From Symbiotaphrina buchneri (taxonomy: Eukaryota > Ascomycota > Symbiotaphrinales > Symbiotaphrinaceae), in contig BCIG01000020.1 in assembly GCA_001599915.1 (NCBI GenBank), positions 397,416 to 461,415 on the forward strand: a DNA stretch of 64,000 bases, written 5' to 3'. Positions 1 through 9,845 of the stretch are shown here, in pieces. The notes beneath the pieces were generated by a model. It saw only the letters and a program-made list of their open reading frames with translations, was not told the DNA's origin and did not search any database. The position numbers and the translations under genes are program-made. Numbering within the stretch: position 1 is the stretch's first letter; every line of letters begins with the position of its first letter.

Positions 1-748
1 TAGTTTATAAGGTGGCTTACATTAGTGTGCATTAGTTTGTATTAGTTTGCATTAGTGTGTTTCACTATTTGTTAGTGCTTATAAATACGAGGTAATCTAG
101 GTCCAAATAGGCAGGTCGGTTGGAATACGATCGTATTTCGTATTTTCTTGAATTCTAACCAAGCTGTGATCCCAAGTCCTTTTTGTACTTCCCACTTGTT
201 GCTATCCTGTAGTTCCTGGCCACCGTAGGGCTTCAAAACAGGAAAATACTAATATCTCAACCATTCCTAATCGGATTTTAAATTTTCAAAAAGGGTATTA
301 TTCAGCAAAACATTTGCTATATAACAGTGCTTTTTTTATATTAAAATGTTGATTATTCAGCAAGATAAAATTAGGTTTCGTTTAAAGTTACTTACTAAAC
401 GCTTACTAGTAATGCACCATGAATACTTGGTGGTAGTATTCGTTTTCATAACTAGTGATATCTGGTACTAGGGGTCTGAACTACCACATGTAATCAAGTT
501 TCTTGGCGGGCAAGCTTAAAAGGTCAAAGTACCATACTACACCATACCAACAGCAAGCCTGCATAATAACAACTAGTTAGAATTTAAGAAAATATAAAAT
601 ATGATCGTATTCTAACTAAACAACCTGCTTTTTTCTACCTGTAACCTAGTTTACCATGTATTTATAAACACTAATATATAGTAAAACATACTAATACAAG
701 TTAATATACACTAATACACATTAATATAAGTTACCTTGTAAACTAGAC
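1..748. repeat. Decayed element with long inverted repeats
   Basis: The first roughly 165 bases reappear, reversed and complemented, at about 575-748. Both arms carry the same order of blocks: a TAGTTTAyAAGGT start, ATTAGTGTG-like tandem words, a GTGyTTATAAATAC block, a GAATACGATC block and a TTCTTrAATTCTAACY block. Nearly all differences are C/T or G/A transitions, which fits RIP. The left arm starts at or before the window edge, so the true end may lie outside. The roughly 410 bp between the arms contain no recognisable transposase. It is most likely a non-autonomous or hollowed-out DNA transposon; the family is not recognised. Confidence 0.6.
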
Positions 749-1517
749 CCAAGTAGGTATAGTAAGTTATTATAAATAACCAATAGAACTTACCAAGCTC
801 TAGTTCTATACCTTTTCCAAAAACAACAATTCTGGCCAGAAAAACTTATGATGTTATCTGGTTATTGGTAAAAATCCAAATTAAAAACCAGTGGTTTTTG
901 GTAAAAATTTTAAAAAATTATATTATCCTACAGGTCTTGACAGTTATGTTCAAAAAGACCAAAAACCAAACTATATTATACCAACAACAAGTTTGATTAT
1001 ATATAAAATTTCTCTTATAGTAAATATTTTTATAATTCTAGTTAATAAATATAAAATTCTATCTTATTTGAAATAGAACATTCTTAAATATACAAGGGTT
1101 TTTAATCCTTAATTAATTTATATTATATATTATTATAAATATGTTTAAATTATATATTAAAGATTTAATTTATTTATTAATTTAATTTAAAAATCTAAAA
1201 ATCTATTCTATTCTATTCAAAGAATTAAATTGATAAATTAACTTATCTTATAAATTTATAATTACTCCAATTGTTTAATTAAACTATTATTAGGATCTTG
1301 ATTTATATAATAATAAATTTCTATTATTTATTAAAGAAATTGGATATAATAAAAGAGTATGTTAAAATGATTTGATATACAATTTTTTATAAGAAAATAG
1401 ATCCTTATTTATTTTTATATAATAAAATCTTATATGCCTATTTTTAAACCTGTTATAAAATAATAAATTTTTTATTTATATTATTATATAATAGAGATAT
1501 AATATATTATATAAATT

Positions 1518-1612
1518 ATTATATATTATTATATATTATTATATATTATTATATATTATTATATATTATTATATATTATTACATATTATTATATATTATT
1601 ATATATTATTAT
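1518..1612. repeat. ATATATTATT microsatellite
   Basis: About nine to ten near-perfect copies of a 10-bp AT unit run head to tail, with one C interruption. Shorter TA runs lie at about 2512-2540 and 2676-2692. Confidence 0.9.
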
Positions 1613-1947
1613 AATAATCTTTTTAAAAAAAATAAAAATTATAAGTATTAATGTTAATATTAAAGGAATTAAAAGTTATATAAGAAAATATAACTAATAA
1701 TAAAAAAAGAAGTGTGAAAAGGTAAAGCGGAAGGATACAGCTCGGAGCGGTGTGAATGTGGAATCAGGTGTGAATGCTGATTGAATTGATGGATATCTAT
1801 CTGGGAATTGCATTCTACTTTTATAGATGTAAAGGGAAAGGCAGTAAGCTTGTTATTGCCATTTCCCTATTTCTGCTACAGTGTGCATTAAGGCACAGCT
1901 TGCAGCATTATGTGTTTTCTTACATGGCTCAGTGAATCTGGAACATA

Positions 1948-2150
1948 TAGCTTGTTTTGTTACTGACTAGCTTGTTTTGCTATCAGGTAGCTTGTTTTAC
2001 TACCAGTTAGCTTATTTTGCTATCAGTTAGCTTGTTTTGCTACCAACTAGCTTGTTTTGCTACTGCTAGCTTGTTCTACCATCTAGCTAGCAGGATTCAC
2101 CTGCTAACTAGTAGGTTTCATTTCTGGCTAGCAGCTGCATCAGCTAGAGG
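1948..2150. repeat. 20-bp minisatellite, TAGCTTGTTTTGCTAYCAGT unit
   Basis: About six good copies of a 20-bp unit beginning TAGCTTGTTTTGCTA are followed by three or four increasingly diverged copies that keep only the TAGC or TAGT start. An open frame of 82 codons crosses this array but shows nothing beyond the repeat period, so it is not annotated as a gene. Confidence 0.8.
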
Positions 2151-2507
2151 TAAATCACACAAGCGTTTTACTGTGTTTCAGCCAGCTACCTTTCCCTGTA
2201 TTCATGTTCTACCGTGTTCTGGGGCGTTCCAGGATAGCAGTGCTTATTGGCACTTAGTATTTTAACAAGAGTAAGAAAAAGATATTTCTTTTGAATAATA
2301 TTTGGTTTTAACAGTTATTAACTTATTATAACAATATAAAAAGATATTCCAAATAGGTAAAATTATAGTAAAATCTTTTTCCTATTAAATTTCATATTAT
2401 TTATATATTAGAAAATATTATATTATATTAATTTTCCTTTATATTAAACTATTTTAAACCTATTCTTTATTTTTATTATTTTATAAATTATAATAATAAT
2501 AATATTC

Positions 2508-2545
<38 letters not shown>

Positions 2546-2838
2546 CCTATTTTCCTAGTTAATTTAATAATTATTTATTTAAATTAGTTATTAATATTTA
2601 AAATCTACTTATATATTTAAATATTTTACATTAATCTAATATCAAAATTAAAAAGACTTTAAATAAATTAATAATTATATATATATATATATAAAACTAT
2701 TATAATTTTCAGTATTTTATTAATATTAAACTTTGTTTAACCATTGAAAACTGGTTAATTGCCTTAAACCTATCATAAAACATAGACCACACAAGGTAAG
2801 TGTACCATCATGGTACGGTATTTGAAACCGTGTAGGCC

Positions 2839-2968
2839 CTATCCCCTTGTTTGATTGCATATGTTGCCAATTAGCGCCCTAATAGCGTTGTATGGTAAGC
2901 GAAAAGGAACCCCATCAAAACAATTTATTTGACGCTAATCGGCAACATCAATCAAACGAGGGGATAAG
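2839..2968. repeat. Short foldback element, about 36-bp arms
   Basis: The left arm at 2839-2876 and the right arm at 2933-2968 are imperfect reverse complements (CCTTRTTTGATT-like and TTGCCRATTAGCG blocks in both), separated by about 56 bp. It sits exactly at the border between the AT-rich block and the gene-rich part, 135 bp upstream of the first gene. It could be a MITE remnant or a transcribed hairpin. No target-site duplication is obvious. Confidence 0.6.
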
Positions 2969-3103
2969 GTACACCAGGCACGGTGTACTACAGACAGCCG
3001 AACAGACCAGAATAGCTGTCATCCATCGAACACCAGCATTTGCATTTCCTACCAGCTCCGGGACAGATTCACAGGCAACTAGAGTCGCAATTCAGCCTCA
3101 AGT

Positions 3104-4024
3104 ATGGCAGCAACCACGTCTGCTCCAACTGGAGGGGCGGCGCCGAATCCCACGTAAATAGCAATGACTTGAGTTCGCTGATTGTGCGCTGACAGTCTTT
3201 CGACAGGGTCTACGTATGCCTTCCACTTTGGCCCCCCGCGGCTGGCTCGACTGACCGTTAATGCAGGTGCGGAATCTGGAGGAGCGTGTAAAGATTGATC
3301 AGCTGAAGGAGGCTTTGTTGGAGATCTTCTCGGAGTACGGAAATGTCATTGATCTTGTCGCGAAGAAGAACCTCAAGGCGAAGGGTCAAGCCTTCGTTGT
3401 CTTTGACAGTGCAGAGGCTGCCGAACGAGCCATTCAAGAAGTCCAAGGTTTCGAGCTTTTCGATAAGCCGATGGTATTAGATTTCGCACGTTCGAGAAGT
3501 GACGCAACTGTCCAACGCGAGGGGTCTGAAGAAGACTTGGAGGCGCATAAGAGGAGGAGACTGGCGGAGAAAGGTACTTTGCTCTGCTACTCTCAAGCAG
3601 AGCCCGCTAACTTGTGATCGCAGAGCGGAAACAGGCGCAAGCTGCCTTGGAGGCCCAGAAGAGATTGAAACGCCCGACGGGTGCACCCGAGCCTGTCCCA
3701 GGCCGACCTGCCAAAACAGCTAGAGGCGCAGGCCTCAAATCGTCGAATGCCGGTGGAACTGCCATCGTGCCAGACGAATACCTGCCACCAAACAAGATCC
3801 TCTTTGTGCAAAATCTACCGGATGAGTATGACGTGGAGAGCCTTACAGCGATATTTGGTAGGTTTGAAGGTTTCAGGGAAGTACGGCTGGTACCAGGGAG
3901 AAAAGGCATAGCATTCGTCGAGTACGAAGCGGAGACCGGGGCCATTCAGGCCAAGGAGAACACGGCCGGGATGGCACTTGGGGATGTCAGCAAACCGATG
4001 AAAGTCACTTTCCAGAGACAATGA
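3104..4024 (+). CDS. U1A/U2B''-type snRNP protein with two RRMs
   Basis: Spliceosomal RNA-binding protein of the SNF (U1A/U2B'') family, which binds the stem-loop of U1 or U2 snRNA in the nucleus. The model has four exons: 3104-3153, 3207-3213, 3267-3573 and 3624-4024, giving 254 residues. The first RRM begins TVYVRNLEERVKIDQLKEAL and has an RNP1-like KGQAFVVF. A basic linker follows, then a second RRM with KILFVQNLP and GIAFVEY ending at the C terminus, the layout expected of the family. Exon 2 is only 7 nt (GGTCTAC). It is needed to supply the VY of the RNP2 strand and keep the frame. Both flanking introns are 53 nt with CTGAC branch sites. U1A and U2B'' orthologues cannot be separated by eye. 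Confidence 0.9.
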
Positions 4025-4196
4025 GCATTTGGACATGTACGATAGTCGGGGCACAGGGCGTTAGGGTGCTGGTTTGGGGAAAAGCTTGCTAGAATCTGCC
4101 GTTATAGATTCCGCGCAGTTCCAAATGATACAATGCTGGTCCAGCAAACGACTCCAGGACACCGCCGGTTGAACAGTTATAAAACGCCATGCACAC

Positions 4197-5471
4197 CTAG
4201 AAGATGACATCCGTATCCTCTTCTCCCCCCAATACATCCTTCCCGTCTGGCTCATTCTCCTTATCACTTCCAGACTTGGCCTTGGCTCGTTTTGCAGCAT
4301 CTGCAGCAGCATCCGCCGCCGCCCCCTCCCGCTCTTTGTTGTTTTTCACCTGCCTTATGGTTAGCCCAATGGACCATGACTCGATAAGCAGAGATCTTGC
4401 CTTCTTCAGACGGAAGAATTCTTCACGATCGAGCTCATCCAACTCAGAATTGATGTCTACTAATTTCAGATTTGGGTCCCGAAGTGGAGGAGGAAGACTT
4501 GCATTTTATTGTATTTTCTGTTCGAGGGATGATCACCTACTAGCGGTCAGCCTTCCCGATACGACGAAGCAAGTGGTCAAGGAACTTACATGTTCGCTGT
4601 GACAAGCCAGCGGCCCTAGGTTAGCAAATAAAGACGAATTGAAGCCAGGTGGGCTAACTGACATGGCGTTTACTGTCATATTAGACGAATCAGTACATGT
4701 CTAGACGGGGTGGACCTGTGTGACTGACCTCTTCGATTCACGACCTTGATCACCTCATCCAATATCACGAAAGCAGTCTAACCGACGATATCAGCCAGGT
4801 TCCATACAAACCCTGTTGATGATGCATTTGTCTCACCTGAAGGCTCGCAAGTTCCACCAAAGTCTCAACTGCCCTTGCATATGTCTCTCGACAACGTTGT
4901 ACCTGCTGTCCACCCTTACCAAGGCCGGTAAGCCCAAAGTCATTGCTTTCGTCCTGAGTATACGACTCGAACGCAGGTAGGAAGACGCCCGATACGTTCT
5001 CTTGCCTGGTCCGGACGCGGAATCGGGCTGATTTGGCTGATTCCTGAACCTGGTAACCAATGTCTCCTCCAACAGCGTACGTCACCTCGGCGAGGGAGAA
5101 AGCGGCTATCTGCATGACACGACCCATTTTTCTTTTTGCTTCATCAATTCGCCGTGTGATATCTTGTTATTCAATTAGCATCGTATTTGAAGGCGAAAAG
5201 GAGACGGTCGAACCTCGGAATCGCCTGAGTCGAGAACTTCAATTAGCAGCAGCTGGATCACACGCATCGCGGCGGGGTCTGACTTTGTCAATGCTTCACT
5301 CTTCCGCTTCAGGAGGCTATGGCCTGTCTGTGCTCCCTTCAGTTTCCCTTGCATCATAGCCAGTGACTGGCGCGTAGCAAAGACGGCCTCGCGGTCCTAG
5401 ATTTGTGTGAGCGATGACTAGACGCTGGCCTTTTGGTGCCATTGTCAAGGACCTACCGCAGCTCCAGACAT
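4197..5471 (-). CDS. VMA8: V-type proton ATPase subunit D
   Basis: Central-stalk subunit of the vacuolar ATPase V1 sector, which couples ATP hydrolysis to proton pumping at vacuole and endosome membranes. The model has ten exons and 257 residues, the normal family length. Exons in gene order: 5457-5471, 5284-5396, 5214-5224, 4837-5162, 4729-4777, 4663-4672, 4590-4596, 4503-4536, 4401-4456, 4197-4349. Family landmarks are FATRQSLAMMQGKLKGA, RRIDEAKRKMGRVMQIAAFS, GGQQVQRCRETYARAVETLV, VIIPRTENTIKYINSELDEL and REEFFRLKK. Exons 3, 6 and 7 are only 11, 10 and 7 nt. Introns 8 and 9 begin with GC (GCAAGT and GCAAGA) rather than GT. The last intron, 4350-4400, is 51 nt and stop-free, so retention would add 17 residues. 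The C-terminal tail is acidic and alanine-rich. Confidence 0.93.
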
Positions 5472-5902
5472 GATTCCTCTTGCTGCGATAAGGCCTCGCT
5501 TCTGTTGGATGAGTGGAGTGCTGAATGGACACGCAAAAGCAGCAGTGATAATGCGACTATAGGGATCGTAGTAGACGGATGCAATAAGGCCTATAAGGGA
5601 AGACCTTCCTGACGTCCAGCGATTGGTGAAGAGAGCTGGTGGGAGGCTTTATCCTTTGGAAGCTCTAAGAGAAGTCACTCCAGTTGAACGATGATGTACC
5701 GATGCACTTCGCTTGCGCACTAGCCCGACTTAGTCTCTGACATTTGCGGATTGCCGTCGCGAGGGTCGCCAGAATACTACTTCGTACATACACCTACTCG
5801 TGCGCAGATAACTCACTCATACGGAACGTCGACCACCAGGATATGAGCTCCTGGTAGCCTTTCGTTGTTACTGCTCTTCTCGCGGCCATCAGCTTCGAGC
5901 CC
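5472..5902. promoter_or_regulatory. Divergent interval VMA8 / SYF1
   Basis: This 431-bp interval separates the start codons of two genes read in opposite directions, so it must hold both promoters. I see no clear TATA box or named factor site. Confidence 0.5.
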
Positions 5903-8670
5903 ATGATGCCCGGTGAGCTCTTGACCGTGCAGCATGGCTCCCGTAGCCTGGCGCCGCCGAACCATGCCCATGCCCATACTCACCATTCCCGACCGGATCT
6001 GTACCTTATTGTGAGTTCAATGCGCCTGAGCGACCAACTCGACCGAACTAACAAATTTGGTGCTCTAGACAGATGCCGATGTAGTCTACGAGCAAGACAT
6101 CCTGCGAGATCCTGGAAGCATCAAGCCATGGCTTGCTTATGCCGACTTCAAGTCCAAGCACGGCAGTCTCCTCGAACAAGCATTCGTATGCCTTTGCCGG
6201 TCCAGTGAGAGGAAAACAGACGGCTAATGATGTTAGGTCTTGGAACGCGCTTGCACCCAACTCCCTCGATCGTACAAACTCTGGAAGAGGGTAAGAGGTG
6301 ATCCCAATGGTCAAAATCGGTTGCTAATTGATCAAAGTATCTTGAACTGCGCGTCAAGCACCTGGATGGGAGAAACCCCGCGGTACACGTTGGAGATTTT
6401 GCAAAAGTCAATGCTCTTTTCGAACGCGCCCTCATTCTCCTGAACAAAATGCCTCGTATCTGGGAGATGTATCTATCGTTTCTGATGAGACAACCGTTGG
6501 TAAACCCAACTCGGCGAACTTTTGACAGGGCTCTCCGTGCGTTACCTCTCACCCAGCACAATCGTATATGGGCTCTGTATAAACCCTTTGCAAACTCCGC
6601 ATCTGGTGAAACGGCCGTCAGGATATGGAGGCGGTACATTCAACTTCACCCGGAGGATACTGAAGATTTCATCGAGCTTCTGGTTGAAATGGGTGAATAT
6701 ACCACAGCGGTGAAAAAGTACATGGACATACTAAACAATCCTCGTTTCCGAAGTAAGGAAGGAAAGGGTCCTTTTCAACTTTGGACGGAGATGGTCGACC
6801 TTCTTGTCAGCCACGCTAGACAAATCGAGACGAGGAACAACCTCTTCATAGACGTGGAACAGATCGTCCGGAGCGGTATCGAGAGATTTGCAGATCAACG
6901 AGGCAGGCTATGGGCCGGCCTAGCGACATACTGGATCAGAAAAGGCAACTTCGAGCGGGCCCGGGATATTTTTGAGGAAGGGATCACAACCGTCATGACC
7001 GTGCGCGATTTTACATTGATATTTGATGCTTACGTCGAATTCGAGGAGTCTGTCATCGGTGCTCTCATGGATGCAGCAGCAGCACGCTCCGAGAAGGGGA
7101 AGATCGACGAAGATGCCGACTTCGATCTGGATATAAGAATGATGCGATTTGAACAACTGATGGATCGCCGACCTTTCTTGATAAACGACGTTCTCCTGAG
7201 GCAGAATCCCAACAATGTCAACGAATGGGAAAAGCGGGTTGCATTATGGGGGGACAACAAGAAGGAGGTGGTACAGACATACACAGATGCCATCGCGGCC
7301 ATACAACCTAAGAAGGCAATTGGAAGGTTCCATGAGCTCTGGGTCAATTACGCGAAACTCTACGAAGGAGGCGGCGATTTACGAAATGCCAGGATTATAA
7401 TGGAGAAAGCAGTCAAGGTGCCCTATAAATCAGTGGCTGAACTGGCAGAGCTGTGGTGCGAATGGGCGGAAATGGAACTTCGGAACGAAAATTTTGATCG
7501 TGCAGTTGAGATTATGGCCAAGGCCACTCAGGCCCCAAAGAGATCCACCGTGGACTATTTCGACGAAAGTCTTGCTCCTCAGCAGAGGGTCCACAAGAGC
7601 TGGAAGTTATGGAGCTTCTACGTCGACTTAGTGGAAAGTGTTGGGACGCTTGACGAGACAAAGAAGATCTATGAGAGAATTTTCGAACTACGAATCGCAA
7701 CACCACAGACAGTCGTGAATTATGCTAATCTTCTAGAAGAGAACAAGTACTTTGAAGAATCATTCAAAGTATATGAGCGCGGCCTTGATCTCTTCAGCTA
7801 TCCGGTAGCCTTCGAGTTATGGAATCTCTATCTCACCAAGGCTGTGGAACGACAAATTGGAATAGAGCGGTTACGAGATCTGTTCGAGCAGGCCATTGAA
7901 GGTTGCCCCCCTAAATTCGCCAAGGTCCTCTATCTCATGTACGGGAACCTCGAGGAGGAGAGAGGGCTGGCCAGACATGCCATGAGAATATATGAGCGAG
8001 CTACCCGCGCCGTGTCTGATGAGGACCGATTTGAGATGTTCAACTTCTACATAACGAAGTCAGCATCGAATTTTGGCCTTACATCTACCAGGCCTATCTA
8101 TGAACGGGCGATCGCAGCCCTTCCGGATAAAGAAGCAAGAGATATGTGTCTTAAATTTGCCGAAATGGAGAGGAGGCTAGGGGAAATTGATCGTGCAAGA
8201 GCCATTTATGGTCATGCATCTCAATTCTGCGACCCTCGCACCACTCCTGGCTTTTGGTCAAAATGGGAAGCCTTCGAAGTGCAACACGGCAACGAAGATA
8301 CGTTCAAGGAGATGCTGCGCATCAAGAGAAGTGTGCAGGCACAATACAAGTCAGTTCCTGCAAGACCCAGGTGTATCATGTGCGACAACGTTGCTGACAT
8401 GCTAGTACTACCGACGTCAATTTCATTGCCTCTCAAGCAATCGCAAGAAGCCAGCAAAAGCCTGGGGAAGCTGCCAATGGTGAAGACGATGAAGAGACTG
8501 ATGAACGGAGAGATGCGATGGCGGCGCTTGAACGTCAAGCAAGAGCTCCACAGGGCTTCGTGCCCTCTTCTAGTGGGCCCGAGGGGGCGAGGAACGAGGT
8601 CGAGCACGAGAATTCGAGAGTCACCGCAAATCCTGACGCCATTGATATCGGTGCAATGGATGATGAATGA
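5903..8670 (+). CDS. SYF1: Pre-mRNA-splicing factor SYF1 (HAT repeats)
   Basis: Scaffold protein of the Prp19-associated (NTC) complex that helps activate the spliceosome; the human counterpart is XAB2. Five exons, 5903-6010, 6069-6185, 6237-6290, 6338-8349 and 8406-8670, encode 851 residues, the usual fungal length. The protein is almost entirely half-a-TPR (HAT) repeats. Landmarks include VVYEQDILRDPGSIKPWLAY near the N terminus, RTFDRALRALPLTQHNRIW, RFADQRGRLWAGLATYWIRK, and SQFCDPRTTPGFWSKWEAFE before the acidic, glutamine-rich tail. The start is set by the first exon frame, which joins to TDADVVYEQ without a stop; a second ATG directly follows the first. The last intron must be removed to read the conserved TDVNFIASQAIARSQQ segment. 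Confidence 0.95.
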
Positions 8671-9260
8671 TCTTTGAGACAAGAATGAAAGGAGGGAGCG
8701 GCGCATTCAGTCTTTGGAGCGACCACGGATGTCACAATTGGCGTTGGGGGTACAAATCAGATGCATGGTTTGGCGTTTGTGGTGACGATTATGGTTCTGG
8801 ATGTCCCAGTCTTATGTTTCTACAACTACTTGTTGCATGTAGTCACTGGACTTCAAGTACGTAGCTTGAGTGAACATACAAAAATCTGAATTGTGGTAGC
8901 TTCACATATTGGAACGCTCACGAGACGTATGCATGGGCGTTGCCCTCTCCTTGTTCTACTGGCGGTTACCAACAGACTAGTACACAGTGAATAGCCCTAC
9001 AAAGATTCCGAAACTCGAAGCGAAGCCATGCGGCCCTTGCCGTCTTGCTGCCCTGTCCAATCCGGTGGGTAAATTATAATCGGGCGAGCGATTGTATGAG
9101 GCCCCTGCCAATCCTGGAACTCTATGTCATGGGGAACAGCATTCATTTTCACGGACTGGGCGTCTTATAGCGCCAGAGTCGTGGGATGAGTTTGGATGTG
9201 CTCATCAGAAAAGCGCGTTTTGAAATATTTAACAATTTGGGCGGCTTTTCGTCACGGATC
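8671..9260. other. Intergenic stretch SYF1 to tRNA-Val
   Basis: No convincing gene is seen. The sequence holds the SYF1 3' end and the upstream flank of the tRNA gene. Confidence 0.5.
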
Positions 9261-9400
9261 GGCTTGGTGGTGTAGGCAAGTTTCACTTTCATCAAATTTC
9301 GAATTCACTTCTAACTATTCACAGTTGGTTATCACATCTCCTTAACAGAGCACTAGTTCTTGTGCGGAGAAGGTCCTGGGTTCGAGTCCCTGCCGAGTCA
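9261..9400 (+). tRNA. tRNA-Val(AAC), interrupted twice
   Basis: The segments 9261-9275, 9325-9347 and 9365-9400 join into a canonical tRNA. The acceptor stem GGCTTGG pairs with CCGAGTC (two G-U pairs) and A73 follows. The D-arm is GTGTAG plus TTGGTTATCAC, the anticodon stem is TCTCC/GGAGA with loop TTAACAC (anticodon AAC at 9344-9346), and the T-loop is TTCGAGT. One U-U mismatch lies in the T-stem. A 17-nt intron at 9348-9364 sits at the canonical 37/38 position and contains GTT, complementary to the anticodon. A second insertion of 49 nt at 9276-9324 splits the D-loop. Box B is intact; box A is interrupted by the insertion. It may be a functional gene with a novel intron or a pseudogene. Confidence 0.85.
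9276..9324 (+). other. Intron-like insertion in the tRNA D-loop
   Basis: The insertion starts GCAAGT, has a TCTAAC branch-like motif 9 nt before its end and ends ACAG. These match the GC-AG spliceosomal introns found in protein genes of this window. The dinucleotide AG occurs at both junctions, so the exact boundary is ambiguous by 2 bp. Confidence 0.7.
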
Positions 9401-9414
9401 GACAAGTACTTTAC

Positions 9415-9424
9415 TTTTTTTTTT
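9415..9424 (+). terminator. Pol III T-run terminator
   Basis: Ten consecutive T residues start 14 bases after the end of the tRNA, a normal RNA polymerase III termination signal. Its presence argues that the tRNA gene has kept its 3' control element. Confidence 0.75.
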
Positions 9425-9845
9425 CGTTTTCGATCCCACCGGTGCTCTTCCTTTTGCTTACCTTGAAGAGCGAGTGAGGTATGGACACTAGGTACCTTAT
9501 TCATCCTGACATTAGCTACCTTACCTCTTGCTTTGATCTTCTTGTAGTTGTCTCTTTATTTCTCTTTTTCGAGATATTTTTTTCTCGGAGCAATCGTGTC
9601 GGCAAGAGTCCACATAAAACCTCAGGTACGCGGTACAGAGTAAAGTCGGTAAGGTTACCAAGGTACCTTTGTCCACCGCTAATTGTTGCTCTTCGCTTAT
9701 CTTATCGACTGAAACTAAGCGTTCAGGTACATAACATTTTTGTTTGTGCAGTAACTCACCTTATGCGACACACGGGGAAGATATTGGATTTCCTCACTGC
9801 GAGTTTCTGGTGTGACGTTATCATGCCTGCCCTATCATTCTGAAC
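9425..9845. other. Upstream region of REX4
   Basis: An open frame of 120 codons at 9481-9843 encodes a composition-biased, unrecognisable peptide and is not annotated. The stretch carries several AGGTACCTT and TACCTTACC words that recur in other intergenic parts of the window. Confidence 0.4.

Larger units (their letters stand above)
1..2800. other. AT-rich gene-free block
   Basis: The base composition is overwhelmingly A and T until about 2780, where it changes sharply to the balanced composition of the gene-rich part. Open frames here are short, do not resemble any protein I know and lie partly in simple repeats. The block holds a decayed long inverted repeat at its start, an ATATATTATT-type microsatellite, a 20-bp minisatellite and TA runs. 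Such blocks are typical of RIP-mutated transposon islands or subtelomeric and pericentromeric DNA in filamentous ascomycetes. Which of these applies cannot be told from one window. Confidence 0.85.

Noticed and set aside
891-1076. Open frame of 61 codons rich in Ile, Lys and Tyr
   Set aside because: Composition follows the AT-rich DNA; no homology is recognised and no gene signals surround it.
1518-1612. Tandem AT repeat considered as a CRISPR array or centromere core
   Set aside because: There are no spacers and the unit is only 10 bp; CRISPR does not occur in fungal nuclear DNA, and a centromere cannot be argued from 95 bp.
2017-2265. Open frame of 82 codons in the AT-rich block
   Set aside because: It runs through the minisatellite and translates the 20-bp repeat; no conserved features.
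9319-9504. Minus-strand open frame ending in a SAGTRTQDLL-like peptide
   Set aside because: This peptide is the familiar antisense translation of a tRNA; the locus is the tRNA-Val gene.
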